Notes under the pieces: model-generated | Database searches by the model: none | What the model was told of the DNA's origin: nothing | Seen by the model: the letters and a program-made list of their open reading frames with translations, nothing else | Program-made: the position numbers and the translations under genes | Assembly (NCBI RefSeq): GCF_040045035.1 | Contig: NZ_JBDZDS010000004.1 | Span: 342,173 to 406,172 of the forward strand | Source of the DNA: Pseudaminobacter sp040045035 | Lineage (GTDB): Bacteria; Pseudomonadota; Alphaproteobacteria; Rhizobiales; Rhizobiaceae | Direction of reading: 5' to 3' | DNA: 64,000 nucleotides | In this document: positions 16,967 through 25,714 of the stretch, one piece after another | Layout: every line of letters starts with the position of its first letter | Position numbering within the stretch: the first letter of the stretch is position 1

Positions 16967-18469
16967 ATGTCCGAGCTGCTGATACGCGGCGCGCGCAAGG
17001 CATATGGCGCGACGCTCGCCTTGCGCCGTGGCGACCTTCGTCTGCTTCCCGGCGAAGTTCATGTGCTGATCGGCTCGAACGGGTCGGGCAAGAGCACGCT
17101 GTGCAAGATCGTCGCCGGCAGCGTGAAGCCGGATGCCGGCGAGGTGCTGCTTAACGGCAGCCCAGTCACCATTGTCGGCCCGCAGGCGGCGCGCGCGCTG
17201 GGCATCGGCATCTTTTATCAGGAGCTTTCGCTCGCGGCTCGGCGCACCGTGGCCGAGAACATCTGCCTGCCGGCTTTGCCAACGAAGGGCAGCGTGTTCG
17301 TCGACCGCGCCGCGCTGGAGGCGAAGGCAGCACGTTTCATAGAAGCCTTTGCCGACGTCGCCGGCGATGGGTTTTCGGCCGACGCGCCGGTGCACACGCT
17401 GCGCGCTGACCAGCGGCAACTGGTCGAGATCATGAAGGCGCTGGCGAGCGAGGCGCCGATCCTCATTTTCGACGAGCCAACTTCGGCGCTCGACCGGGCG
17501 CAGGTCGACCGCTTCTTTGAGATATTGCGTCGGCTAAAGGCGGAAGGCCGCGCCATCGTTTTCATCTCGCACCGCATGGACGAGATTTTTACCATTGGTG
17601 ACCGCGTGACCGTGATCCGTGACGGCGAAACCGTCGGCACGTCAAAGATTTCCGAGACCGACCAGGCCTCCGTCATCCGCCAGATGGTGGGTGAGCGTGA
17701 CGACCCGGCAACGCCTGCGGTGGCGCCGCCTGCTCATCAAGCGCAGCCGTCGGCCGTGCTTTCGGTGGCGGGCCTGAGCGGCTCCGGCTTCCGCAATGTC
17801 AGCTTCGAGGTGGCCAGGGGCGAAATCCTCGGCTTTGGCGGGTTGCACGGGCAGGGGCAGTCGGCGGTCATGCGCTCGATCTTCGGCGCTCTCGCGCATC
17901 ATGCGGGCACGATCGCCCTGAACGGCAAGCAGATCGCGATGAAGTCGCCGCGCGAAGCCATTGCGCATGGCTGTGCTTACGTCTCGGGCGACCGCAGCCG
18001 CGACGGCATCCTGCAGGGGCGGCCGATCCTCGAAAACGTCACGCCGATTCATTTCCTGCGCAACCGTCTCGCGCTGGTGCGCCCAAGTTCGCTGCGCGAG
18101 CGGGCCATGCAGCCGTTGCCGGCGTTGAAGACAAAATTCCAGGGGCTGGAGCAGCCGATTAATTCTCTCTCCGGCGGCAACCAGCAGAAAGTCGTCATCG
18201 CACGCTGGCTGATCGATAGGCCGGACGTGCTGCTGCTCGACGATCCGACCAAGGGCATTGACCTTGCGGCCAAGACCGATCTTTTCGCGCTGATCCGCAA
18301 GCTGGCGGAGAATGGCATGGGTATCGTGCTCTATTCGTCCGAGGACGCCGAACTGCTCAACAATGCCGACCGCATCCTGGTCTTCAACAGCGGGTCGGTC
18401 ACACGCGAACTCACCGGCGCGGACCGAACGCGCTACAATCTCTATCACGCCGCCTACGAGGCCGCCTGA
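16967..18469 (+). CDS. Sugar ABC transporter double ATPase (RbsA/MglA type)
   Basis: The 500-aa protein has two fused ATPase domains. The first has Walker A GSNGSGKST (about 36-44), an LRADQRQL signature-like segment and Walker B ILIFDEPTSAL. The second (after about residue 260) has the usual degenerate Walker A (GGLHGQGQSAV) but an intact LSGGNQQKV signature and LLLDDPTKGID. This is the normal layout for ribose-type importers. It overlaps the first permease by one base. Confidence 0.93.
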   Translation: MSELLIRGARKAYGATLALRRGDLRLLPGEVHVLIGSNGSGKSTLCKIVAGSVKPDAGEVLLNGSPVTIVGPQAARALGIGIFYQELSLAARRTVAENICLPALPTKGSVFVDRAALEAKAARFIEAFADVAGDGFSADAPVHTLRADQRQLVEIMKALASEAPILIFDEPTSALDRAQVDRFFEILRRLKAEGRAIVFISHRMDEIFTIGDRVTVIRDGETVGTSKISETDQASVIRQMVGERDDPATPAVAPPAHQAQPSAVLSVAGLSGSGFRNVSFEVARGEILGFGGLHGQGQSAVMRSIFGALAHHAGTIALNGKQIAMKSPREAIAHGCAYVSGDRSRDGILQGRPILENVTPIHFLRNRLALVRPSSLRERAMQPLPALKTKFQGLEQPINSLSGGNQQKVVIARWLIDRPDVLLLDDPTKGIDLAAKTDLFALIRKLAENGMGIVLYSSEDAELLNNADRILVFNSGSVTRELTGADRTRYNLYHAAYEAA

Positions 18470-19458
18470 TGCAACAGACCCTCACTTCTCCCGCAGCGAA
18501 TGCCAGCCCGCTGAAAAGCGTGTTGCAACGCTTTCCCTTCGTGCCGGCGCTGATCATTCTCATTGCATTGGTTGCGCTCAACGGATTCTTCCAGCCGCGT
18601 AGCCTGAGCTTCGGCTCCATCACTGGCCTCTTCAGCACCTATCTGGCGCTGATGCTGCTGGCGGTGGCGCAGACCTATGTAGTCTTTTCCGGCGATATCG
18701 ACCTGTCGGTCGGTAGCATCGTGTCGTTGGTCAATGTCGTCATCATCGTGCTGATGGAGAAGTGGGGCGGCGGCGGGCTGACGGTCATCGCCGCCTGCCT
18801 GGTCGGCATCCTGACGGGCCTTGCCTGCGGCGTCGCCAACGGCATCATGATTGCAGGGCTGAGATTGCAGGCCATCGTCGCCACTTTCGCGACCAGCATC
18901 TTCTTCACCGGTCTCGCTCTCTACGTCCTGCCGGTGGCGGGCACGCCGGCGCCGGAGGCTTATTGGATGACCTATGGCGGCACTTATTTCGGCATCCCTT
19001 TCGTGTTCTACGTGGTGGCGGCAGTCGCCATCGTGCTCGGCGTGCTGGCGCGCATGAGATTGACCACTCAGATGCTGGCCGTCGGCGACGACGCCATGGC
19101 CGCCTTCCAGACCGGTCTGCCGGTCACGCTGATCCGTATCAAGGGCTATGTGCTGTGCGGACTGTTCTCGGCGCTCGCGGCACTCTGCATCACCGGTGAC
19201 ACTGCAAGCGGCGATCCGCTGGTCGGCGGCAAGATGACGCTCTACAGCGTCGCGGCCGTGGTGCTCGGCGGCTCGGCTCTTTCAGGTGGGGCAGGGACGG
19301 TTACGGGCTCGCTGATCGGCGCGTTGATCATCGGCCTCATCAACTCGCTGGTCTTCTTCGTCGGCACGCCGTCTGAATGGCAGAACCTCGTGCAGGGCCT
19401 CGCCATCCTGGTTGCGCTGATGGCCGGCATCCTAGTCAGCCGGGGAGCGCGCGCATGA
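18469..19458 (+). CDS. Sugar ABC transporter permease (RbsC type)
   Basis: The 329-aa inner-membrane protein has about eight to ten hydrophobic segments and the family motifs SLGSI-like DIDLSVGSIVSLVNVV and a VLGGSALSGGAGTVTGSLIGALIIG run in the C-terminal half. Its ATG overlaps the ATPase stop, and its own stop overlaps the second permease, so the three transporter genes are probably translated together. Confidence 0.93.
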   Translation: MQQTLTSPAANASPLKSVLQRFPFVPALIILIALVALNGFFQPRSLSFGSITGLFSTYLALMLLAVAQTYVVFSGDIDLSVGSIVSLVNVVIIVLMEKWGGGGLTVIAACLVGILTGLACGVANGIMIAGLRLQAIVATFATSIFFTGLALYVLPVAGTPAPEAYWMTYGGTYFGIPFVFYVVAAVAIVLGVLARMRLTTQMLAVGDDAMAAFQTGLPVTLIRIKGYVLCGLFSALAALCITGDTASGDPLVGGKMTLYSVAAVVLGGSALSGGAGTVTGSLIGALIIGLINSLVFFVGTPSEWQNLVQGLAILVALMAGILVSRGARA

Positions 19459-20447
19459 GCACCGAGACGGCAGTCTCCGTTACCGCCGCTCCTTCGAAGG
19501 CGATTGAGTTCCTGAAGCGCCCGCTGGTCGTCGCGCTGATCCTGATCATGGCGCTCTTGGCGCTCGGCGAGGCGCTGTCGCCGGGTTTTGCCTCGGCCGA
19601 ACAGATCCTGCGGCTGCTGGTCGTTGCATCCGTCATGGGTATCGTCGCCGCGGGCCAGAACCTCGTCATCATTGGCGGGCGTGAAGGCATCGATCTTTCG
19701 GTCGGCGGCATCGTCTCGCTGGCCGCCATCCTGGCCGGCAATGTCATGAACGGAGCCGACAGCGGCATTTTGCCGGCGATTCTGGTCGCGGTCAGCGTCG
19801 GCGCGCTCTTTGGCCTCTTCAACGGGCTGGGCATCACGCTGCTGCGCATTCCGCCTCTGGTGATGACGCTCGGCATGCTGGGCGTGCTGCAGGGGCTGCT
19901 CGTCGTCATCCGCAACGGCATTCCGTCCGGCCGCGCGGCGCCCGCTCTGTCGCAGTTCGTCACGCAGCCTTTCATCTTCGGCCTCCCGGGTATCATCTGG
20001 TTGTGGATCGCCATCGGCCTCTTCATGGCGTTCCTGCTCAAGCGCACCGTTTTCGGCTATCGCATCTATGCCATAGGTTCCAATGAGCAGGCTGCTTTCA
20101 TGGCCGGCGTGCCGGTGAAAACCATCCGTGTCGGGTTGTTCGTGCTGTCGGGAGCCTTTGCGGCGCTCGCCGGCGTCTGCCTGCTCGGCTATTCCGGCTC
20201 GTCCTTCTCCAATGTCGGCGAGCAATACATGCTTCCTTCCATCATCGCCGTGGTGCTGGGCGGCACGCCTTTGGCAGGCGGCAAGGGCGGCTACACCGGC
20301 ACCATGGCGGGTGCGGTGCTGCTGGTCATCCTGCAGAGCATCCTCACCACCGTCCATATCGACGAGTCTGGCCGCCAGATGGTGTTCGGTGCGACGCTGT
20401 TGCTGCTGATGTTGTTCTACGGCCGCGGCCGGGCCATGCGGGGCTGA
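19455..20447 (+). CDS. Second sugar ABC transporter permease (RbsC type)
   Basis: The 330-aa membrane protein again shows the family motifs GIDLSVGGIVSLAAIL and VVLGGTPLAGGKGGYTGTMAGAVLL. Two different permeases with one double ATPase form a heteromeric channel. I chose the ATG at 19455, which overlaps the previous stop (ATGA). The frame upstream of it codes for proline/arginine-rich nonsense antisense to the earlier permease. Confidence 0.92.
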   Translation: MSTETAVSVTAAPSKAIEFLKRPLVVALILIMALLALGEALSPGFASAEQILRLLVVASVMGIVAAGQNLVIIGGREGIDLSVGGIVSLAAILAGNVMNGADSGILPAILVAVSVGALFGLFNGLGITLLRIPPLVMTLGMLGVLQGLLVVIRNGIPSGRAAPALSQFVTQPFIFGLPGIIWLWIAIGLFMAFLLKRTVFGYRIYAIGSNEQAAFMAGVPVKTIRVGLFVLSGAFAALAGVCLLGYSGSSFSNVGEQYMLPSIIAVVLGGTPLAGGKGGYTGTMAGAVLLVILQSILTTVHIDESGRQMVFGATLLLLMLFYGRGRAMRG

Positions 20448-20448
20448 C

Positions 20449-21474
20449 GTGGACAGGCGAGCCAAGATCAAGGACATCGCGCTGCGCGCCGGCGTCTCGC
20501 CGGCGACGGTGTCGCGCGCCCTGTCGGATTCCGGCCTTGTCGCCGAGCCGACATTGTCGCGCATCCGCGAGGCGGCGCAGTCGCTAGACTACCGGCCCAA
20601 TGTCCGGGCCCGAAACTTGCGCACGCAAAAGTCGATGGCGGTGCTGTTGGTCGTGCGGGACGTCAGCAACCCCTTTTATCTCGAGATATTCAAGGGCGTG
20701 GAGGCGACCGCGCGCGAGGCTGGCTATTCCGTGCTGATGGGCAACACGGAAAACCATCCCGATCGCGAGCTTGAATATTTCGACATGCTGCGCGATGGCC
20801 ATGCCGACGGCATGGTCCTGATGAACGGCAGGCTGCCTTCAAGCCATGCCCGCGACGCCGAGCAACTGGCACGGCTGCCGATCGTGGTGGCGCTGGAAAT
20901 CATCGAAGGCTGCCCGCTGCCGCATGTGCAGATCGACAACGCCGCGTCCGCCTACGGGGCGGTGAAGCACCTTTTGTCGCTCGGCCACCGGCGCATCGCC
21001 CATATCTGCGGCCCGGTTCCCGAGGTGATGAGCGTGCTGCGCCGAGAGGGCTATCGCAAGGCGATGGCCGAGGCCGGGCTTGCGGTGCCCGAAGGCTATG
21101 AGCCGATCGGCGACTACACCATCCCCTCCGGTGCCGCGCTTTGCCGGCAGCTGTTTTCTCGGCCTGACAAGCCGACAGCGCTGTTCGTCGCCAATGACGA
21201 GATGGCCTTCGGCGCCATCAACGAGCTCAGGAAGCTCGGCCTCGACGTGCCGGGAGATGTTTCGGTCGTCGGCTTCGACGACCTGTTCCTCAGCGAATGC
21301 TTCTATCCGCCGCTGACTACCGTCAGCCAGCCGCGCGCCGATATCGGCAAGCAGGCGATGAAGCAACTACTCAGGGTGATGAACGGCGACGACAGCGTCG
21401 AAGCGCTGGTCGAGATGCCGACGACGCTGAAAATCCGCGGGTCGACCGGCCCGGCCAAGACATCCGACAATTGA
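20449..21474 (+). CDS. LacI family transcriptional repressor
   Basis: The 341-aa protein has the N-terminal LacI helix-turn-helix (IKDIALRAGVSPATVSRALS, residues about 7-26, followed by a hinge helix near 50-60) and a periplasmic-binding-protein-like effector domain. It begins at a GTG right after the second permease stop. It probably represses this operon through the palindrome at 15717-15730. Ligand unknown. Confidence 0.93.
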   Translation: MDRRAKIKDIALRAGVSPATVSRALSDSGLVAEPTLSRIREAAQSLDYRPNVRARNLRTQKSMAVLLVVRDVSNPFYLEIFKGVEATAREAGYSVLMGNTENHPDRELEYFDMLRDGHADGMVLMNGRLPSSHARDAEQLARLPIVVALEIIEGCPLPHVQIDNAASAYGAVKHLLSLGHRRIAHICGPVPEVMSVLRREGYRKAMAEAGLAVPEGYEPIGDYTIPSGAALCRQLFSRPDKPTALFVANDEMAFGAINELRKLGLDVPGDVSVVGFDDLFLSECFYPPLTTVSQPRADIGKQAMKQLLRVMNGDDSVEALVEMPTTLKIRGSTGPAKTSDN

Positions 21475-21487
21475 AAGGAAGGCATCC

Positions 21488-22732
21488 ATGACCAATCTGC
21501 CGAAAGACAGGCTGCGCGTAGGCTTTGTGGGCACCGGCTTCATCGCCCAGTTCCACCTGAAGTCGATGGTCGGTGTGCGCAACATCGACGTTGTCGGCGT
21601 CTATAGCCGCAAGCCGGAAAACCGCGCGCATTTCTCGGCTCTGGTTTCCGAACTTGGCCTCGGCTCCTGCAAGAGCCATGACAGCCTGGAAAGCCTGCTG
21701 CGAGACGAGAATATCGACGCCATCTGGATACTCTCCCCCAACTACACGCGCCTCGATGTCATGCGCACGCTGCATGCCGAAGTGACGGCCGGCCGCAGCA
21801 AGGTCTTTGCGGTCGCCTGCGAAAAGCCGCTGGCCCGCACCGTTGCCGAGGCGCGCGAAATGCTGCGCCTTGCAACCGATGCCAAGCTCAACCACGGCTA
21901 TCTGGAAAACCAGGTGTTCTGCACGCCGGTGCTGCGCGGCAAGGAGATCGTCTGGCGCCGTGCCGCCTCCACCACCGGCAGGCCCTATCTTGCGCGCGCG
22001 GCGGAAGAACATTCCGGTCCGCACGAGGCCTGGTTCTGGCAGGGCGACAAGCAAGGCGGCGGCGTGCTGTCCGACATGATGTGCCACTCGGTGGAAGTGG
22101 CGCGCCACCTGCTGACCGAGCCGGGCGCGCCGCGCAAGTCGCTCAAGGTCAAGTCGGTCAACGGAACGGTCGCTAATCTCAAGTGGACGCGCCCGCACTA
22201 CGCCGACCTGCTCAAGCAGCGCTATGGCAGCGGCGTGGACTACCGCAATCATCCTTCGGAAGATTTTGCACGTGCCACCGTGTCGCTCGAGGATGAGCAG
22301 GGCAACGATCTGATGATTGAGGCGACCACTTCGTGGGCCTATGTGGGCGCGGGCCTCCGCATCCAGCTCGAACTGCTCGGGCCCGAATATGCGATGGAAT
22401 TCAACTCGCTCAACACCGGCCTGAAGATCTTCATGTCGCGCGCAGTTACTGGCTCCGAGGGCGAAGACCTCGTCGAAAAGCAAAACGCCGAACAAGGCCT
22501 GATGCCGGTGCTGGAGGACGAGGCAGGCGTCTACGGCTACACCGACGAGAACCGCCACATGACCGAGTGCTTCCGCAAGGGCGAGACGCCGCTCGAGACC
22601 TTCGAGGACGGGCTTGCGGTGGTGGAAATCATGATGGGCCTTTACCGATCGGCTGAAATAGGCGAGACGGTGCACTTCCCTGCACCCGAACTCGAAAACT
22701 ACGTGCCGGTCGTCGCACGCCACATCAGCTAA
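21488..22732 (+). CDS. Gfo/Idh/MocA family dehydrogenase
   Basis: The 414-aa protein has an N-terminal Rossmann fold with VGFVGTGFIAQFHL (residues about 10-23) and the EKP motif in VACEKPLARTV, both typical of NAD(P)-dependent sugar/inositol dehydrogenases. A C-terminal substrate domain follows. It is preceded by GAAAGGAAGG and comes 13 bases after the repressor. It likely oxidises the imported sugar or polyol; the exact substrate cannot be read from the sequence. Confidence 0.9.
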   Translation: MTNLPKDRLRVGFVGTGFIAQFHLKSMVGVRNIDVVGVYSRKPENRAHFSALVSELGLGSCKSHDSLESLLRDENIDAIWILSPNYTRLDVMRTLHAEVTAGRSKVFAVACEKPLARTVAEAREMLRLATDAKLNHGYLENQVFCTPVLRGKEIVWRRAASTTGRPYLARAAEEHSGPHEAWFWQGDKQGGGVLSDMMCHSVEVARHLLTEPGAPRKSLKVKSVNGTVANLKWTRPHYADLLKQRYGSGVDYRNHPSEDFARATVSLEDEQGNDLMIEATTSWAYVGAGLRIQLELLGPEYAMEFNSLNTGLKIFMSRAVTGSEGEDLVEKQNAEQGLMPVLEDEAGVYGYTDENRHMTECFRKGETPLETFEDGLAVVEIMMGLYRSAEIGETVHFPAPELENYVPVVARHIS

Positions 22733-22738
22733 GTAGCC

Positions 22739-23644
22739 ATGCCCATACCGCCGCTCCTCATCCTCGGAAACGTCAATGTCGACCTCGTCATGGGTGAGGT
22801 CGATGGCTGGCCTGCGGTTGGCACCGAGATCGTGGTGCCGCGCAGCGAGATGCGGCCGGGCGGTTCGGCTGGCAACACGGCTCTGGCGCTGAGTGGCATG
22901 GGCATCGCGCATCGCCTGTTGGCGAGCGTCGGCAACGACACGATGGGGACATGGCTAGCCGGCGGCTTTGACCAGGCCAACTCGACCTGGGTGATCGACG
23001 ACTCGGATACTACGATCAGCGTCGGCATTGTCCACAAGGGCGGCGACCGCGTCTTCTTCACCGCGCCGGGCCATCTGCATCATGCGCAACTGGACGACCT
23101 GCTCCCCCATGTCCCAGCCGCGCCGACGGTGACTAGCTTCGCCTGCGTTTCCGGCGGCTTCCTCATGCCGTCGCTGATCGAGGGGACGAGTAAACTCCTG
23201 CGTCTTCTGAAGCAGCAGGGCTGGCAGACGGCGATCGATCCGGGCTGGCCGCCCGAGGGCTGGACCGAGGCCAACAAGAAGCGTTCCTTCGAGTGGCTCA
23301 CGCTGGTCGACTACGCGCTGCTCAACGCCGAGGAGGTGAAAGGCCTGGGCGAGAGCGATGACCTCGATGCGGCGACTGCCGCGCTTTCCGCACGCTTCGG
23401 CACCGGCCAGACACTGGTCATCAAGAAGGGGCCGGACGGCGCCGCCGCCGTGCGCGACGACGTGACGGTTTCGGCCAAGGCAGCCCCGGTCACCGTCATC
23501 GACACTGTTGGCGCGGGCGACACCTTCAACGCCGCCTTCCTGGCCGGCCTGAGTCATGGCGAGGAACTTCAGGCCGCGCTCGAACGGGGCGTGCGTGCGG
23601 CTTCCCTGGCGATCTCGACCTTCCCACGCAGGTACAGCGCCTGA
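22739..23644 (+). CDS. PfkB family sugar kinase
   Basis: The 301-aa protein has the PfkB/ribokinase features: N-terminal LLILGNVNVDLVMGEV, GGSAGNTALALSGMG (residues about 41-55) and the C-terminal catalytic motif DTVGAGDTFNAAFLAG with the base Asp. It is the last gene of the operon, starting 6 bases after the dehydrogenase. With that dehydrogenase it suggests oxidation and phosphorylation of an imported sugar. No terminator follows. Confidence 0.9.
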   Translation: MPIPPLLILGNVNVDLVMGEVDGWPAVGTEIVVPRSEMRPGGSAGNTALALSGMGIAHRLLASVGNDTMGTWLAGGFDQANSTWVIDDSDTTISVGIVHKGGDRVFFTAPGHLHHAQLDDLLPHVPAAPTVTSFACVSGGFLMPSLIEGTSKLLRLLKQQGWQTAIDPGWPPEGWTEANKKRSFEWLTLVDYALLNAEEVKGLGESDDLDAATAALSARFGTGQTLVIKKGPDGAAAVRDDVTVSAKAAPVTVIDTVGAGDTFNAAFLAGLSHGEELQAALERGVRAASLAISTFPRRYSA

Positions 23645-23733
23645 GTCCTGGCTCGTCACGTCGCGAACAGCACACCGAGCGGGTTTCTAGCCGGCTTTCA
23701 TCGACAAAACTCGGGAAGCGGGACCCTTTGCGC

Positions 23734-23753
23734 GAGAAAGCTTGAATTTTCTC
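23734..23753. promoter_or_regulatory. Inverted repeat upstream of the XRE-cupin gene
   Basis: GAGAAA and TTTCTC face each other around an 8-base spacer (20 bp total), about 40 bases before the regulator's outermost start. This could be an autoregulatory site for that XRE-cupin protein. Similar A-rich/T-rich half-sites (GAAA ... TTTC) also occur at 28691-28707 and 41048-41066 with a different spacer, so a relationship is possible but not shown. Confidence 0.4.
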
Positions 23754-23793
23754 CCATTAGCGCGTACTGAAAATAAAAAAAAATTTACCATCA

Positions 23794-24552
23794 GTGAAAA
23801 TCAGTGGCTGCAGGGTGAGCGATTTGGCAAAAGCATCGACACAGGCGGCACTGCCGCGCAAGTCTGTAATTGGTAAAGAGGAAAAGGCGACGGCATCAGC
23901 GAAAGATCTGGGTGCCGCCGCCAACGTGCTGAAGCAGAATCCGCATGCCGTCCGCGACTTGCGCGAGAACGTGCTGGAAGTCGCAATCGGGCGCGAGGTT
24001 CGCGCCTTCCGCAAGAAGCTTGGCATTACCGTCGCCGACCTGGCGGCGGCCACCAACATCTCGCTGGGCATGCTGTCCAAGATCGAGAACGGCAATACGT
24101 CGCCGTCGCTGACGACGCTGCAATCGCTGTCACGGGCGCTCGGCGTGCCGCTGACGGCTTTCCTGCGGCGGTTCGAGGAAGAGCGCAATGCGGTCTTCGT
24201 CAAGGCGGGCGAGGGCGTCGACGTCGAGCGGCGCGGCACGCGCGCCGGCCATCAGTACACGCTGCTCGGCCATATCGGATCGAACACGAGCGGCGTGACC
24301 GTGGAGCCCTATCTCATCACGCTCAGTGAGGACTCCGACGTGTTCCCGACCTTCCAGCACGATGGCATGGAGTTCCTCTACATGCTGGAAGGCGAGGTCG
24401 TGTACCGCCACGGCAACAACCTCTACACGATGCTGCCTGGCGACAGCCTGTTCTTCGATGCCGATGCCCCGCACGGCCCGGAACAGCTGACCACGCGGCC
24501 GATACGCTACCTTTCGATCATCTCCTACCCGCAGGGCGGCGGCAACGACTGA
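23794..24552 (+). CDS. XRE family regulator with a cupin sensor domain
   Basis: The protein (up to 252 aa) has a Cro/CI helix-turn-helix (about 70-125, with VRAFRKKLGITVADLAAATNISLGMLSKIENG) and a C-terminal cupin (about 180-245, with FPTFQHDGMEFLYMLEGEVVYRHGN and MLPGDSLFFDADAPHGPEQL). The cupin probably binds a small ligand. The outermost start is GTG 23794; GTG 23815 and TTG 23824 (with AGGG upstream) are plausible. It converges on the dmm operon with an 8-base gap. It is the obvious candidate for sensing the amine pathway, by position only. Confidence 0.85.
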   Translation: MKISGCRVSDLAKASTQAALPRKSVIGKEEKATASAKDLGAAANVLKQNPHAVRDLRENVLEVAIGREVRAFRKKLGITVADLAAATNISLGMLSKIENGNTSPSLTTLQSLSRALGVPLTAFLRRFEEERNAVFVKAGEGVDVERRGTRAGHQYTLLGHIGSNTSGVTVEPYLITLSEDSDVFPTFQHDGMEFLYMLEGEVVYRHGNNLYTMLPGDSLFFDADAPHGPEQLTTRPIRYLSIISYPQGGGND

Positions 24553-24560
24553 GCTTAGGC

Positions 24561-25601
24561 TCAGTCGGGTCCGAAGCCGGACGAGGTCGGCGCGCCGTCG
24601 TCGTATTGCGAGAGCCATTCGACGACGGTTTCGCGGTAGCGCGTCAGGCCCTTGTATTCGGCCAGCTCGTTCGGCAGGTCGCGCAGCACGCGATGGAAGC
24701 GCCGCGCCCACTTCCGCGAGGTCACGAGCTCGTCCATCTTGATCAGGTAGCAGCGGATCGGGAACACCAGCGCGTTGGAGCGCGGTAGCCGCCAGAAGGT
24801 CTGCAACTCGACGCGCAGATGCACCTTCTGGCCGACGTTTTCCGGCGTCACCGTCGTCCGGTCCACACCCCATTTGTGGTAATTCTCGGGGCTGGTGTCG
24901 AGACGCGGGTTGATCGTCATCGTCCAGTTGAAGCGCCGCGCGGGCTGGCCCTGCTGGACGTTGGTGAGGAACTTCAGCGCACGGTGGAAGATGCCCATCT
25001 CGTGCGCCAACGGCACCGGAGCATGCCATTCGAAGAAGTTCATGCCGATGTCGAAGTCGAGAGACCAGTCGGCCTGGGTGGTCACGATGCCGGCGTCCAT
25101 CCACAGATTGCCGTCGCGCTGGTCGAGGACACTGAAATCGCCCTGGCTTTGACGGGTGATGTATTCCATCGGCCCGTAGGGCAGGGTGGAGACGTCGCCG
25201 AAGGTGAAGCGGTGGTCGATCCCGAGCGGCCGGTTGATCCAGTGCCATTTGTCGCCGTCGCGGGTGAGCGAGAAATGCTCCGGATAGCTTTCGGCCTTCT
25301 GGGTCATCAGCAGTTCGAGCAGGTCCCAGCCGGCCAGGGTCATGTGCGGCAGCGACTGGCAGCGCAGCGGGTCCTCGGCCAGAACCAGGGCCCGGTCCTC
25401 CATCTCGGAGACATAATGCTCGTCGACGTCGATCAGGTGCTCGAAGACCGTGTTCTTGGGGCCGGGCGTATGCGGCTCGATATTGACCGCATACATGTAG
25501 CTGTCCTCGTGAAAGGGGAAGGGAAACCGCCTGATCTGCTCGGGGCTGTTCCTGAAGCTGAAATCGTCCCGAAACGATTCCTTTCTGAAATTGATTCCCA
25601 T
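24561..25601 (-). CDS. dmmC: Haem-dependent oxidative N-demethylase alpha subunit (DUF3445), dimethylamine monooxygenase
   Basis: The 346-aa protein belongs to the DUF3445 family. The characterised member from Pseudomonas mendocina is the haem-PAS catalytic subunit of the oxidative N-demethylase acting on dimethylamine. Segments such as LPHMTLAGWDLLELLM and FEWHAPVPLAHEMGIFHRALKFL fit. A GGGAGGAG ribosome-binding site precedes the ATG. It is last in the leftward order gcvT-like, dmmA, reductase, DUF3445, which matches the published dmmDABC order in marine bacteria; symbol letters are assigned on that basis. Proposed reaction: dimethylamine + O2 + reducing power to methylamine plus a C1 unit. 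Confidence 0.85.
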   Translation of the reverse strand: MGINFRKESFRDDFSFRNSPEQIRRFPFPFHEDSYMYAVNIEPHTPGPKNTVFEHLIDVDEHYVSEMEDRALVLAEDPLRCQSLPHMTLAGWDLLELLMTQKAESYPEHFSLTRDGDKWHWINRPLGIDHRFTFGDVSTLPYGPMEYITRQSQGDFSVLDQRDGNLWMDAGIVTTQADWSLDFDIGMNFFEWHAPVPLAHEMGIFHRALKFLTNVQQGQPARRFNWTMTINPRLDTSPENYHKWGVDRTTVTPENVGQKVHLRVELQTFWRLPRSNALVFPIRCYLIKMDELVTSRKWARRFHRVLRDLPNELAEYKGLTRYRETVVEWLSQYDDGAPTSSGFGPD

Positions 25602-25714
25602 GATCTCCTCCCTAACCGTAGACCGGGGTCATTCCGATGGAACGGCAAAGTGGGTGCGATCTTCGGTCTGGCGCGTACCGCGCTGAAGACCGCACTCACC
25701 TGCCAAGGTGATGG

